Positions 1-6,399 of a stretch of DNA of 7,506 nucleotides are shown in pieces; positions within the stretch are counted from its first letter, which is position 1, and each line of letters starts with the position of its first letter. The position numbers and the translations under genes were made by a program. The stretch is from the NCBI GenBank assembly GCA_014846205.1, contig RKAY01000063.1, forward strand, positions 1-7,506, given 5' to 3'. This stretch comes from Collinsella aerofaciens (lineage in GTDB: Bacteria; Actinomycetota; Coriobacteriia; Coriobacteriales; Coriobacteriaceae). Under the pieces are notes generated by a model. The model worked only from the letters and a program-made list of their open reading frames with translations. It did no database searches and was not told where the DNA came from.

Positions 1-1494
1 CTGCAGGTCGACAGAGTAGTTCTTCTCGAAGTCGTACTTCTTGAAGGCCACGAACAGGACGCCACCGACCACAGCGCCGATGAGGATCGCGAGGACCCAC
101 AGCGGACCGTTCTCGACAACGGGCAGGACCAGGAAGCCACCGTGAGGCGCCGGATCGTGAACGTTGAACATGATGGTCAGGATCGAAGCGATGGAGGAAC
201 CGAGCATCATGATGGGCATGACGGGCCAGATGTTCTTGGTCATGAACGGAATAGCGCCCTCGGTGATGTGGGTGCAACCAAGGATGAGGTTGACGACACC
301 GGCGTCGTGATCCTCCTGGCTGAAGTACTTCTTGCCGACAACGACGGCGAAGGTGGTGATCAGCGGCGGAACGATGCAAGCGGCGGAGACGGCGGCCATG
401 AAGTTGGTGCCGAAGTTGTAGGTGTCGGTGCCAACACCGGCGGCCAGGGCCTCGGTGAGCATAGCGGTACCGGTGACGTAAGCAGCCTTGTTGACCGGGC
501 CGCCCATGTCAAAGGCACACATGCAGCCGATGGCAAGACCCAGGACAACGGCGCCAGAGGCGGACAGGCCCTTGAGGAAGTCCATCATGGCGGTGTTGAT
601 GGCAGCCATGGGGCCGGAAATGCCGAGCATGACCAGGCCGACAATAGCCGTCGAGAACAGCGGGTACAGGAAGATAGCCTTGAGGCCGTCCAGGTTCTTG
701 GGCAGACCGGCAAAGACCTTCTCGAGCAGCAGGATGACATAACCAGCGAGGAAGCCGCCGACGATGCCGCCCAGGAAGCCGAAGCCAACACCAGCGCCGC
801 CGGCGTCGATCATGCCGGTATCGGCGTTAATAGGCAGGCCCTGGATGGCTATCATACCGGCGACAAAGCCGGGAACGAGCGCCGGGCGCTTGCCGATGGA
901 CTCGGCGATATAGGCGGAGAGCACCGGAACCATGAGGTTCATGGCGATGCCGCCAATAATCTTGAGCATAGCGGCAAAGCTGTTGTAGTCGGCAGCCGTC
1001 GAATCGAAGGACGTGATGCCCCACAGGAACGAAATGGCGGTCAGAACACCACCGGCGACGACGAAGACCAGCATATGGCTGACGCCATTCATGAGGTGCT
1101 TGTAGATGACGTGACCGATGGACTCCTTCTCCTCGACCTCGTCCTCGACATCGGCGGCAGCGGCAACCGTGTCGTCGCCCTTGGCGGCGAGCGCGCGGTC
1201 GATCAGCTTTCCGGCGGCCTCGACGGACAGGGCCTTGGAAACGCCGACGGAAACCATGGGCTTTCCGGCGAAACGCTCAGCCTGGACATCCTTATCGGCT
1301 GCGACGACGACGGCCTTGGCACCGGCGATCTCACCCTTCGTGAGCTCGTTCTCGACACCGACCTGGCCATGAGTCTCGACCTTAATGGTCAGACCTCGCT
1401 CGGCAGCCGCCTTCTCCAGCGCCTCCTTCGCCATGAAGGTGTGCGCAATGCCGGTCGGGCAACCGGTCGCGGCGATGATGTCAAACTTAGCCAT
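1..1494 (-). CDS. fruA: PTS fructose-family permease, EIIB-EIIC (3' end cut by window edge)
   Basis: Inner-membrane sugar permease of the phosphoenolpyruvate phosphotransferase system. The EIIB domain passes phosphate from EIIA to the sugar while EIIC transports it. I translated 498 codons from the ATG at 1494, open to the edge. Residues 2-102 are a fructose-type EIIB with the phospho-cysteine Cys12 in TGCPTGIAHTFM. Residues 103-126 are an Ala/Asp/Glu-rich linker. From about 130 follows a multi-helix EIIC with family-like blocks FDMGGPVNKAAY (328-339) and CTHITEGAIPF (407-417). The last residues look like a cytoplasmic tail, so only a short end or a C-terminal EIIA domain is missing. There is no EIIA at the N-terminus, unlike B. 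subtilis FruA. AGGAGG at 1505-1500 lies 5 nt before the ATG. It diverges from the RpiR gene, its likely regulator. The family is clear. Fructose as substrate, and hence the symbol, is inferred, and another hexose or polyol is possible. Confidence 0.9.
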   Translation of the reverse strand, partial: MAKFDIIAATGCPTGIAHTFMAKEALEKAAAERGLTIKVETHGQVGVENELTKGEIAGAKAVVVAADKDVQAERFAGKPMVSVGVSKALSVEAAGKLIDRALAAKGDDTVAAAADVEDEVEEKESIGHVIYKHLMNGVSHMLVFVVAGGVLTAISFLWGITSFDSTAADYNSFAAMLKIIGGIAMNLMVPVLSAYIAESIGKRPALVPGFVAGMIAIQGLPINADTGMIDAGGAGVGFGFLGGIVGGFLAGYVILLLEKVFAGLPKNLDGLKAIFLYPLFSTAIVGLVMLGISGPMAAINTAMMDFLKGLSASGAVVLGLAIGCMCAFDMGGPVNKAAYVTGTAMLTEALAAGVGTDTYNFGTNFMAAVSAACIVPPLITTFAVVVGKKYFSQEDHDAGVVNLILGCTHITEGAIPFMTKNIWPVMPIMMLGSSIASILTIMFNVHDPAPHGGFLVLPVVENGPLWVLAILIGAVVGGVLFVAFKKYDFEKNYSVDLQ

Positions 1495-1516
1495 GTGTCC
1501 CTCCTTTTTAAGTTTT

Positions 1517-1530
1517 GCGCCCGCAGGCGC
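1517..1530 (-). promoter_or_regulatory. Small GC hairpin in PTS leader next to the RBS
   Basis: GCGCC and GGCGC arms surround a 4-nt loop and end 11 nt upstream of the AGGAGG that serves the PTS gene. A second GC-rich dyad, GCGCG-tcct-CGCGC, lies at 1541-1554. Neither is followed by a U-run on the minus strand, so they are not intrinsic terminators for this transcript. They may only shape or stabilise the leader. The structure is visible in the sequence and a role is not shown. Confidence 0.3.
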
Positions 1531-1621
1531 TCCCCTACACGCGCGTCCTCGCGCGCTTTTCCACAACTGAAAGATACCAACCCAGCGCTTTTGCGGAAAG
1601 GGAAAAGTCCCAATTCTCCGG

Positions 1622-1636
1622 TGAAAGGTTCTTTCA
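1622..1636. repeat. Perfect inverted repeat TGAAAG-gtt-CTTTCA, candidate operator
   Basis: Six-base arms are separated by 3 bp. This lies just downstream of the predicted PTS promoter, a position where a bound regulator would block transcription. The same TGAAAG hexamer recurs at 1568-1573 and 1654-1659. No binding protein can be assigned from sequence alone. The neighbouring RpiR-type regulator is the nearest candidate. Confidence 0.4.
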
Positions 1637-1648
1637 TGCCCGTAAACG

Positions 1649-1671
1649 GTTGATGAAAGTTTACCATCAAC
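1649..1671. repeat. Inverted repeat GTTGATG-N9-CATCAAC over promoter elements
   Basis: Seven-base perfect arms are separated by 9 bp. The left arm contains the proposed -35 of the rightward promoter (TTGATG), and the spacer contains the proposed -10 of the leftward promoter. A protein bound here could control both directions at once. The dyad is directly visible and operator function is inferred. Confidence 0.45.
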
Positions 1672-1678
1672 ATATAAA
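1650..1678 (+). promoter_or_regulatory. Candidate sigma-70-type promoter for the RpiR-type gene
   Basis: A -35-like TTGATG (1650-1655) and a -10-like TATAAA (1673-1678) are separated by 17 bp, predicting a start near 1685 and a leader of about 80 nt before the ATG at 1767. A second -10-like TATACT at 1713-1718 lacks a good -35. This is a consensus match by eye only. Confidence 0.45.
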
Positions 1679-1685
1679 ACGGCAA
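1658..1685 (-). promoter_or_regulatory. Candidate sigma-70-type promoter for the PTS gene
   Basis: Read on the minus strand, TTGCCG (1685-1680) and TAAACT (1663-1658) are separated by 16 bp, giving a leader of roughly 155 nt. An alternative is TTACAA (1699-1694) with TATATG (1676-1671) at 17 bp. Either way it overlaps the rightward promoter candidate, so the two genes would be transcribed from one shared, mutually interfering site. Confidence 0.35.
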
Positions 1686-1693
1686 GGAGTATC

Positions 1694-1730
1694 TTGTAAT
1701 TGAAAATGCCCCTATACTAGGGCATTACAA
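1694..1730. repeat. 37-bp interrupted palindrome, candidate RpiR operator
   Basis: Outer arms TTGTAAT (1694-1700) and ATTACAA (1724-1730) are perfect inverted copies. Inner arms ATGCCC (1706-1711) and GGGCAT (1720-1725) form a second perfect dyad, with CTATACTA-like sequence at the centre. It lies between the proposed start of transcription and the RBS of the regulator gene, a usual place for an autoregulatory operator. It has no U-run, so a terminator is unlikely. Confidence 0.45.
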
Positions 1731-1766
1731 AACGAGTCCAATTTTCATGCCAACCAGGAGCCATCC

Positions 1767-2624
1767 ATGACCGATAGTAGCAAGAGCGCGCTCTCTCTCA
1801 TTAGCACCCACCAGGGATACAGCGAGTCCGAACAGCGCATTGTTGACTATATTTTGGAGCACCAGTCCGAGGCGCCGCGTCTGACGGCCGCCCAACTTTC
1901 GCGTGCCGCCGCCACGTCTGAGGCAACCGTCTCGCGCTTCTGCCGCAAGTTGGGCTTTGGCAGCTTTCGCAGTTTCCAGTTTTCGCTGGCGCGTGATCTG
2001 GAGAGCCAGCGCAATGAAGGCCTGACCGATGAGGTCTCGCTCGACAATATGGAACAGAGCCTCAAGAATATCCTCGCCGCTAAGGTCAGCGAGCTCAATG
2101 CGACCATCGATGGCATTGATCACGACATGCTGACAGCCGTTGTGCACGCGCTAAAGAATGCCGGCGTTATTGAGTTTGCAGCCGTAGGCAACACCAACGC
2201 GGTCGCGCTCGACGCGACGTTTAAGTTTTCGCAGCTGGGCCTTCGCTGTATGGCAAGCACCATCAGCGAGACATCAATCGGCTTTGCGCTCACGTTGCGC
2301 CCCGGTGACGTTATCGTGCTGATTTCGAACTCCGGCAAGTCGCGTCGACTCAATCGCATGGCAAAAGCCGCTCGCGATTGCGGCGCTACCGTAGTCGTCA
2401 TCAGTAGCGACAGCAAGTCTCCACTTGCCCGCCTAGCCGACTACACCTTTAATACCGTGAACCACGAGGCGCTGCTCACCACGGGCGACTTCGCATTCTC
2501 CAAGATCAGCGCCACGATGATCATAGAGGTCATCTACAACTTCCTGCTGCCCGAAATTGAGGACGCCCGAGAGCACATCAGCTACTACGAGGAGCTCATC
2601 CAGCCGGATAAGGTCGTGGAGTAG
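1767..2624 (+). CDS. RpiR/MurR-family transcriptional regulator (HTH + SIS)
   Basis: A cytoplasmic DNA-binding regulator that probably senses a phosphorylated sugar. It has 285 residues, the usual family size. Residues 3-80 are the RpiR-type helix-turn-helix domain, with a recognition region around 41-72 containing SEATVSRFCRKLGF. A linker follows, and residues about 125-255 form a SIS phosphosugar-binding domain with the family's SNSGKSRR loop at 187-194. AGGAG at 1756-1760 sits 6 nt before the ATG. It is divergent from the fructose-type PTS gene, so local control of that gene in response to its phosphosugar product is the simplest inference. Several dyads in the shared promoter region could be its sites. 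The family is secure. The exact ligand and target are unknown, so I give no symbol. Confidence 0.93.
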   Translation: MTDSSKSALSLISTHQGYSESEQRIVDYILEHQSEAPRLTAAQLSRAAATSEATVSRFCRKLGFGSFRSFQFSLARDLESQRNEGLTDEVSLDNMEQSLKNILAAKVSELNATIDGIDHDMLTAVVHALKNAGVIEFAAVGNTNAVALDATFKFSQLGLRCMASTISETSIGFALTLRPGDVIVLISNSGKSRRLNRMAKAARDCGATVVVISSDSKSPLARLADYTFNTVNHEALLTTGDFAFSKISATMIIEVIYNFLLPEIEDAREHISYYEELIQPDKVVE

Positions 2625-2659
2625 ACATTTGGGGAGCCGATAAACGCCGCTCGCCACGC

Positions 2660-2805
2660 AACCGGCCCATCTACTACGTTTTATCTGTATGGCCCAATCA
2701 TATGCCGAAAAATGAGAAAACCGCAGGCGTTCTACCTGCGGTTTTCTTTTTACAATTCTTGGCGTGTTTGCCGATAGCCCATTAAACGTAGTAGATGGAC
2801 CGGTT
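2660..2805. repeat. 146-bp nested palindrome: 24-bp inverted repeats around a terminator
   Basis: Outer arms at 2660-2683 and 2782-2805 are inverted copies matching at 22 of 24 positions. Their shared core is CCATCTACTACGTTT. Their midpoint (about 2732) nearly coincides with the centre of the terminator hairpin inside (about 2731), so the element is concentric. The roughly 30 bp between outer and inner arms on each side are largely non-complementary. It fills most of the gap between the converging regulator and recN genes. No ORF lies inside and no clear target-site duplication flanks it. It could be a MITE- or REP-like element or an old inverted duplication. I know of no named family to assign. 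Confidence 0.75.
2715..2751. terminator. Bidirectional intrinsic terminator
   Basis: A perfect 12-bp stem, GAAAACCGCAGG (2716-2727) with CCTGCGGTTTTC (2735-2746), encloses a 7-nt loop and extends by one A-T pair. It is followed by five T on the plus strand. On the minus strand the stem is followed by TCATTTTTC, so it can also stop transcripts arriving from recN. It sits between convergent genes, as expected for a shared terminator. Confidence 0.9.
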
Positions 2806-2843
2806 TCATGGCTACAGGGTCAGACATGCATAAGAGGGCTCGG

Positions 2844-4472
2844 CTAAGCACGCGCTTCTTCCAGCATCTGCTTGGCGTGCGCCAGGCTTGCCTCCGACTG
2901 ATCGCCGCTCAGCATACGGGCGATCTCGGCGGTACGGGCATCGCCGGCCACTTCGTCCAAATGCGTCTGAGGAACGTCGCCGGGCTCTTTACTGACCACG
3001 TAATGCTTGTCGGCCATGACCGCAACCTGCGCCAGGTGCGTTACGACGATGACCTGATGCGTGGCGGCAAGATCGGCCAGCACGCCAGCAAGAGCACGGG
3101 CCGTAGAGCCGCCGACACCGGCATCGACCTCGTCAAATACCAGCGTGTCGACGCCGTCCGCATTACCCAAGACCACCTTGCTCGCAAGCATGACGCGGCT
3201 GAGCTCACCGCCCGAGGCGATGCGGCGCAGAGGGCGCGGTGTGAGACCGGCGCCGCTGCGATACAAAAGCTCATAGCTCGAAGGACCCGCCGGCGTCCAC
3301 TCGGCACGCGGAAGATCACGCGACTCCCAGACGAGTTCGGCGCCACCCATTTCCAGACGCGCCATTTGGCGGCCAACCTCGTGACAGAAACGCGGGGCTG
3401 CCGTATTGCGTGCACGCTTAAGCGCCTTGGCGGCGGCGAACAGTTCACGCTCCGCCGCGCCCAGCGCTTCGCGCGCCTTCTTGATCTGCTCATCACCATC
3501 GTCCACCAGCGACAACAGCTCATGCGAGCGATCGCGCATGGCAAATACGTCGTCCATGGTGGGACCCCACTGCCGCAGAAGTCCCTTAAGGTCGGAATAC
3601 CGCTCGCGCATGCGAGCGAGCTCGCGAGGGTCAAAGGCAACCCCATCGCGATAAGAACGCAGCTCGTTGGCGCAGTCCTCAAGCGAAATGCAGGCATCCG
3701 AAAGGGCATCGGCAATGTCGCCCAGCTTGCGGTCGACGGTCGCCATGCGCGACAGCTCTGCCACAGCGCCGTTCACGGCATCGAGCGCACCCCCTTCGGC
3801 AGCAAGGGAGGCATGGGCTTCGTTGGCCGTCGCTACCAGCACTTCGGCATGCTCCGAGCGCGGCAGAAGCTCCTCGAGCTCCTCGTACTCGCCCGGCTTG
3901 GGGTCGACCTCGGCGATACGCCCGAGCGCGAAGCGCGCCTCCTCGACGCGACTCCCCTGCGCACGCGACGCCTCCTCTACGCGACGGACCTCCTTGGCAG
4001 CCGCACGCGACGCCTTAAAGCAGGCGCGGTACTTTTCCAGCGCCTCGAGCGCAGGGCGACCAGCCCAGGCATCAACCATGGCAACATGATGCGCCGGATC
4101 GAGCAGGCGCTGATGTTCATGCTGGCCGCACAGATCCATCATCACGCCGACGCGCTCGGAAAGCTCACGCACGCTGGCGATGCGGCCGTCAATCTTGACA
4201 CGGCTGCGACCCTCGGCAGAAAGGCTACGCTGCACGGTGAAGCCCTCCGTGTCGTGCGGGCCATCGAACAAGCGCGCCTCGACGCTCGCAAGCGCCTCGC
4301 CCTCGCGCACGGTCGAAGAATCCGCGCGTTCGCCCAAGATGAGCTTAAGCGCCGAGAGCAGCGCAGTCTTGCCGGCGCCAGTCTCGCCGGTCAGGACAGT
4401 TAGGCCCGTGCTGGGCACCAGCGTCGCCTCGCGAATGAGTGCAATGTTTGAAACCTGCAGCTCATCGATCAT
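2844..4472 (-). CDS. recN: DNA repair protein RecN
   Basis: An SMC-like ATPase that acts early in recombinational repair of double-strand breaks. It has 542 residues, close to the usual 550-560. The N-terminal ATPase half carries Walker A GETGAGKT (29-36) and the family block DLCGQHEHQRLL (113-124). Residues about 145-360 are Ala/Glu/Arg-rich and suit the coiled-coil arms. The C-terminal half holds the ABC signature ASGGELSRVMLA (419-430), Walker B TLVFDEVDAG (443-452) and the switch histidine in VVTHLAQVA (476-484). All key elements are present, so it should be functional. The ATG at 4472 lies inside the end of the NAD kinase gene (11-nt overlap), with GGAG at 4482-4479 placed 6 nt upstream. 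It is the last gene of the minus-strand operon and ends at the bidirectional terminator region. Confidence 0.97.
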   Translation of the reverse strand: MIDELQVSNIALIREATLVPSTGLTVLTGETGAGKTALLSALKLILGERADSSTVREGEALASVEARLFDGPHDTEGFTVQRSLSAEGRSRVKIDGRIASVRELSERVGVMMDLCGQHEHQRLLDPAHHVAMVDAWAGRPALEALEKYRACFKASRAAAKEVRRVEEASRAQGSRVEEARFALGRIAEVDPKPGEYEELEELLPRSEHAEVLVATANEAHASLAAEGGALDAVNGAVAELSRMATVDRKLGDIADALSDACISLEDCANELRSYRDGVAFDPRELARMRERYSDLKGLLRQWGPTMDDVFAMRDRSHELLSLVDDGDEQIKKAREALGAAERELFAAAKALKRARNTAAPRFCHEVGRQMARLEMGGAELVWESRDLPRAEWTPAGPSSYELLYRSGAGLTPRPLRRIASGGELSRVMLASKVVLGNADGVDTLVFDEVDAGVGGSTARALAGVLADLAATHQVIVVTHLAQVAVMADKHYVVSKEPGDVPQTHLDEVAGDARTAEIARMLSGDQSEASLAHAKQMLEEARA

Positions 4473-5322
4473 GGCGAACTCCGTAGAACACGCGGCTTAC
4501 CGAGTTGTAGAAGCTCTCGGGGCCATAGTCGAGCAGCAGCACATCGCCGGGACCGCGACGCACGGCCACACTCTCGACGGTGCCATCGCAGGTAATAAAC
4601 TGCCCGTCGATGGCAATCGCCGGCACGCTCGGGCGATCATCGGACATAAAGATCTCGACGACATCACTCGGCGAGGTCAAAAAGGCACGGGCCTGAATAG
4701 TATGCGGCGCGATCGGCACGCAGACCATGCCCGTGTAATCCGGACTCACGATAGGACCACCGGCACTGAGGGCATAACCCGTGGAGCCGGTTGCCGTGGA
4801 TACGACCACACCATCGCCGCGCAAGCGATCGATATGGTGGCCCGACACAGTGATGTCGAACTCGACCATATCGGACAGGGGCCCACGCGTGAGCGCCATG
4901 TCGTTGAGCGCGAACGAACGCACGACATCCTTCGTGCCGTCCTCACGCACGGAAACGATGTCTGCGGCGATCGTAGCGCGACGGCTCACGTGGAGCTCAC
5001 CGGACAGGGCATCGCTCACAACCTGCAAAATGTCGCGCTCCTCGGGACTCGCTGCGGTCAAAAAACCCAGATGACCATAGGAAAGACCAAGAATGGGAAT
5101 CTCGCGATAGTTGAGGATGCGGGCAGCCCGCAAAAGCGTGCCGTCGCCGCCGAGTGTGATAACCAAGTCGGCATCGTCGACATCGGGCGTGCTCTGAATC
5201 TTCGAGCGCTGGTCGGCCGCCCATGCGACCTCGTAGCCCTGGCGCGTCAGCCAGAGCTCGAGCATCAGGCCGCTCTCAACCGCCTCTTGCTTGTAGTAAT
5301 TGGGAACCAGAAAGACCTTCAT
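4462..5322 (-). CDS. nadK: NAD kinase
   Basis: A cytoplasmic enzyme that phosphorylates NAD to NADP using ATP or polyphosphate, supplying NADP(H) for biosynthesis and redox defence. It has 286 residues, a normal bacterial length. The GGDG motif is at 58-61 in LVITLGGDGTLL, followed by ILGLSYGHLGFL (77-88). ALND lies at 138-141, the conserved nucleotide-binding block DGVVVSTATGSTGYALSAGG at 170-189, and a C-terminal IDGQ at 238-241. The second block reads LSYG where many bacterial enzymes have an Asn-containing INxG. This position varies in the family, so activity is still expected. The ATG overlaps the tlyA stop by 4 nt (ATGA) and no strong RBS is visible, which suggests coupled translation. 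In mycobacteria this gene is called ppnK and sits in the same tlyA-ppnK-recN order. Confidence 0.96.
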   Translation of the reverse strand: MKVFLVPNYYKQEAVESGLMLELWLTRQGYEVAWAADQRSKIQSTPDVDDADLVITLGGDGTLLRAARILNYREIPILGLSYGHLGFLTAASPEERDILQVVSDALSGELHVSRRATIAADIVSVREDGTKDVVRSFALNDMALTRGPLSDMVEFDITVSGHHIDRLRGDGVVVSTATGSTGYALSAGGPIVSPDYTGMVCVPIAPHTIQARAFLTSPSDVVEIFMSDDRPSVPAIAIDGQFITCDGTVESVAVRRGPGDVLLLDYGPESFYNSVSRVFYGVRHDR

Positions 5323-6131
5323 AGCGTTGCAGCTTTCTCGCTCAAAGCCGATACCTGGGCTTGCAGCTCGTCATTCGAACGCTCGCCGGGGGCAAACCTC
5401 GTGCCGTACAGGAAAAACTCCACGTTGCCCTTGGCACCGTGGATAGGCGACACGCACACGTCGACCGGGAACAGGCCCTTCGCGGCAAACAGCTCGATTG
5501 CCGCAACGAGCGTGTCGACACGCACGGCGGGGTCGGTCACGATGCCGCCCTCGCCCACCAACGACGCCGGAGCCTCAAACTGCGGCTTTACCAGCGTACA
5601 AAACGAACCCGTAGACGTCAGGCATGCCAACACGGCGTCGATGATATTCGCAATGCTCGTAAACGACACGTCGCACACTGCCAGGTCAATGGCACTCACA
5701 TAACCAAGCTCGGGCAGCTGCGTCACGTTGGTGCGCTCGTGCAGCGTCACGCGATCGTCCTGACGCAACGACCAATCGAACTGAGCACGCCCCACGTCAA
5801 CCGAGACGACAGTCGCGGCGCCGCGCTTAAGCAGGCAATCGGTAAAACCGCCGGTAGAACACCCAACATCCAGGCAGGCAAGGCCCGTCGGATCGATATC
5901 AAACGCATCGAGCGCGCCCTCGAGCTTAAGGCCGCCGCGCCCAACATACGGGATGCGACCCTTCACATGCAGCGACAGGCCCGGGGCAACCTTAAGCCCC
6001 GGCGAGGTCAAGCGCTCACCACCGCTCGAGACCAAGCCGGCCATAAGAGTGCGAAGGGCATCCGCGCGGTCAGCGCAGATGCCCTGTGAAATCAGTTCGT
6101 CATCAAGACGCACGCGTTTCATGAATGCCAT
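5319..6131 (-). CDS. tlyA: TlyA-family rRNA (cytidine-2'-O)-methyltransferase / hemolysin-like protein
   Basis: An S4-domain RNA methyltransferase. Characterised mycobacterial TlyA 2'-O-methylates C1409 of 16S and C1920 of 23S rRNA and thereby confers capreomycin sensitivity. Counting from the chosen start gives 270 residues, typical of the family. An N-terminal S4 RNA-binding domain covers about 7-60, followed by the hallmark YVGRGGLKLEGAL (62-74). A FtsJ-like Rossmann fold has the SAM loop CLDVGCSTGGFTDCLL (86-101), then CDVSF (153-157) and KPQFE (182-186). I chose the ATG at 6131, which forms a TGATG overlap with the xseB stop. A TTG at 6134 and an ATG at 6122 are alternatives, and none has a clear RBS, so translation is probably coupled. 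Targets in this organism are inferred from the family. The 'hemolysin' label is historical. Confidence 0.94.
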   Translation of the reverse strand: MAFMKRVRLDDELISQGICADRADALRTLMAGLVSSGGERLTSPGLKVAPGLSLHVKGRIPYVGRGGLKLEGALDAFDIDPTGLACLDVGCSTGGFTDCLLKRGAATVVSVDVGRAQFDWSLRQDDRVTLHERTNVTQLPELGYVSAIDLAVCDVSFTSIANIIDAVLACLTSTGSFCTLVKPQFEAPASLVGEGGIVTDPAVRVDTLVAAIELFAAKGLFPVDVCVSPIHGAKGNVEFFLYGTRFAPGERSNDELQAQVSALSEKAATL

Positions 6132-6397
6132 CAACCATTCGTATCCGGAGATGCAGCCTGGTCATCCTGTGATTCGTTTGCCGCATCCTCATCGTATTCT
6201 TGCTCGAGCTTATCGGCCTCACGCGGCGTCAGCTCAAACTTGTCGACCATATCGACCGCGCGAGAGCCGAGCTCAATCGCCTCGTCAAACAGATCGAGCG
6301 AGCGCTCCAAGGACGTATCCTTGGAGCGAACGGTAGCGATAATCTGGTCCAAGCGGTCCGAGATCTCGTCAAAGTTGCGGACGGAACCCTCTGGCAT
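6131..6397 (-). CDS. xseB: Exodeoxyribonuclease VII small subunit
   Basis: Small subunit of exonuclease VII, which degrades single-stranded DNA from either end and needs several XseB chains per XseA large subunit. It has 88 residues against about 70-80 in most species. Residues 8-66 match the family in style: a first helix with FDEISDRLDQIIATV, then LERSLDLFDEAIELG and a second helix. The surplus is an acidic, polar tail (about 68-88) that looks disordered. The start is supported by GAGGAG at 6408-6403, inside the end of nusB, 5 nt before the ATG. It starts 2 nt after the nusB stop and overlaps tlyA by 1 nt. The usual partner xseA is not next to it and must be elsewhere in the genome if the enzyme is complete. 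Confidence 0.9.
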   Translation of the reverse strand: MPEGSVRNFDEISDRLDQIIATVRSKDTSLERSLDLFDEAIELGSRAVDMVDKFELTPREADKLEQEYDEDAANESQDDQAASPDTNG

Positions 6398-6399
6398 GG

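Larger units (their letters stand above)
1495..1766. promoter_or_regulatory. Divergent control region between PTS gene and rpiR-type gene
   Basis: This non-coding 272-bp stretch is much more AT-rich in its right half (about 1620-1750) than the flanking genes. It holds both ribosome binding sites, face-to-face promoter candidates near 1650-1685, and three inverted repeats (1622-1636, 1649-1671, 1694-1730). The half closest to the PTS gene is GC-rich, with two short hairpins (1517-1530 and 1541-1554), and would form the PTS mRNA leader. Long frames run across it on both strands, but they are out-of-frame shadows of the PTS gene. Confidence 0.7.

Noticed and set aside
1..14. Window begins CTGCAGGTCGAC, identical to a PstI-SalI polylinker segment; GCAGGTCGACAG also recurs at 7354-7365
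   Set aside because: At the left end it reads in frame as Val-Asp-Leu-Gln of the PTS tail and uses common codons. The right copy is in frame as coding sequence too. The bases after the first 12 do not continue the usual polylinker, so vector remnant or end overlap is not supported.
1541..1554. GCGCG-tcct-CGCGC followed by TTTT on the plus strand, as a terminator
   Set aside because: No plus-strand gene ends there, the stem is only 5 bp and the T-run is short. It was not called as a terminator.
142..1653. Long plus-strand open frame (about 500 codons) opposite the PTS gene
   Set aside because: It is Gly/Asp/His-rich with no recognisable domain, lies antisense to a clear EIIBC protein and is kept open by GC-rich codon bias. 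It is a shadow frame.
1389..1685. Minus-strand small ORF in the PTS leader overlapping the PTS start, a possible leader peptide
   Set aside because: It has no RBS at its ATGs, runs out of frame about 100 nt into the PTS gene and has no regulatory codon run. There is no support for translation.
2625..2843. Possible small RNA or attachment site between rpiR-type gene and recN
   Set aside because: No integrase, tRNA or direct-repeat pair is present, and no promoter was seen inside. The inverted repeats and terminator account for the visible structure.
2808..4403. Plus-strand open frame of about 530 codons opposite recN
   Set aside because: It is Arg/His/Ala-rich with no motif, while the opposite strand has every RecN ATPase motif in order.
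4180..6089. Plus-strand open frames opposite recN/nadK and tlyA
   Set aside because: They have low-complexity basic composition and no RBS or domain, and lie antisense to well-supported genes.
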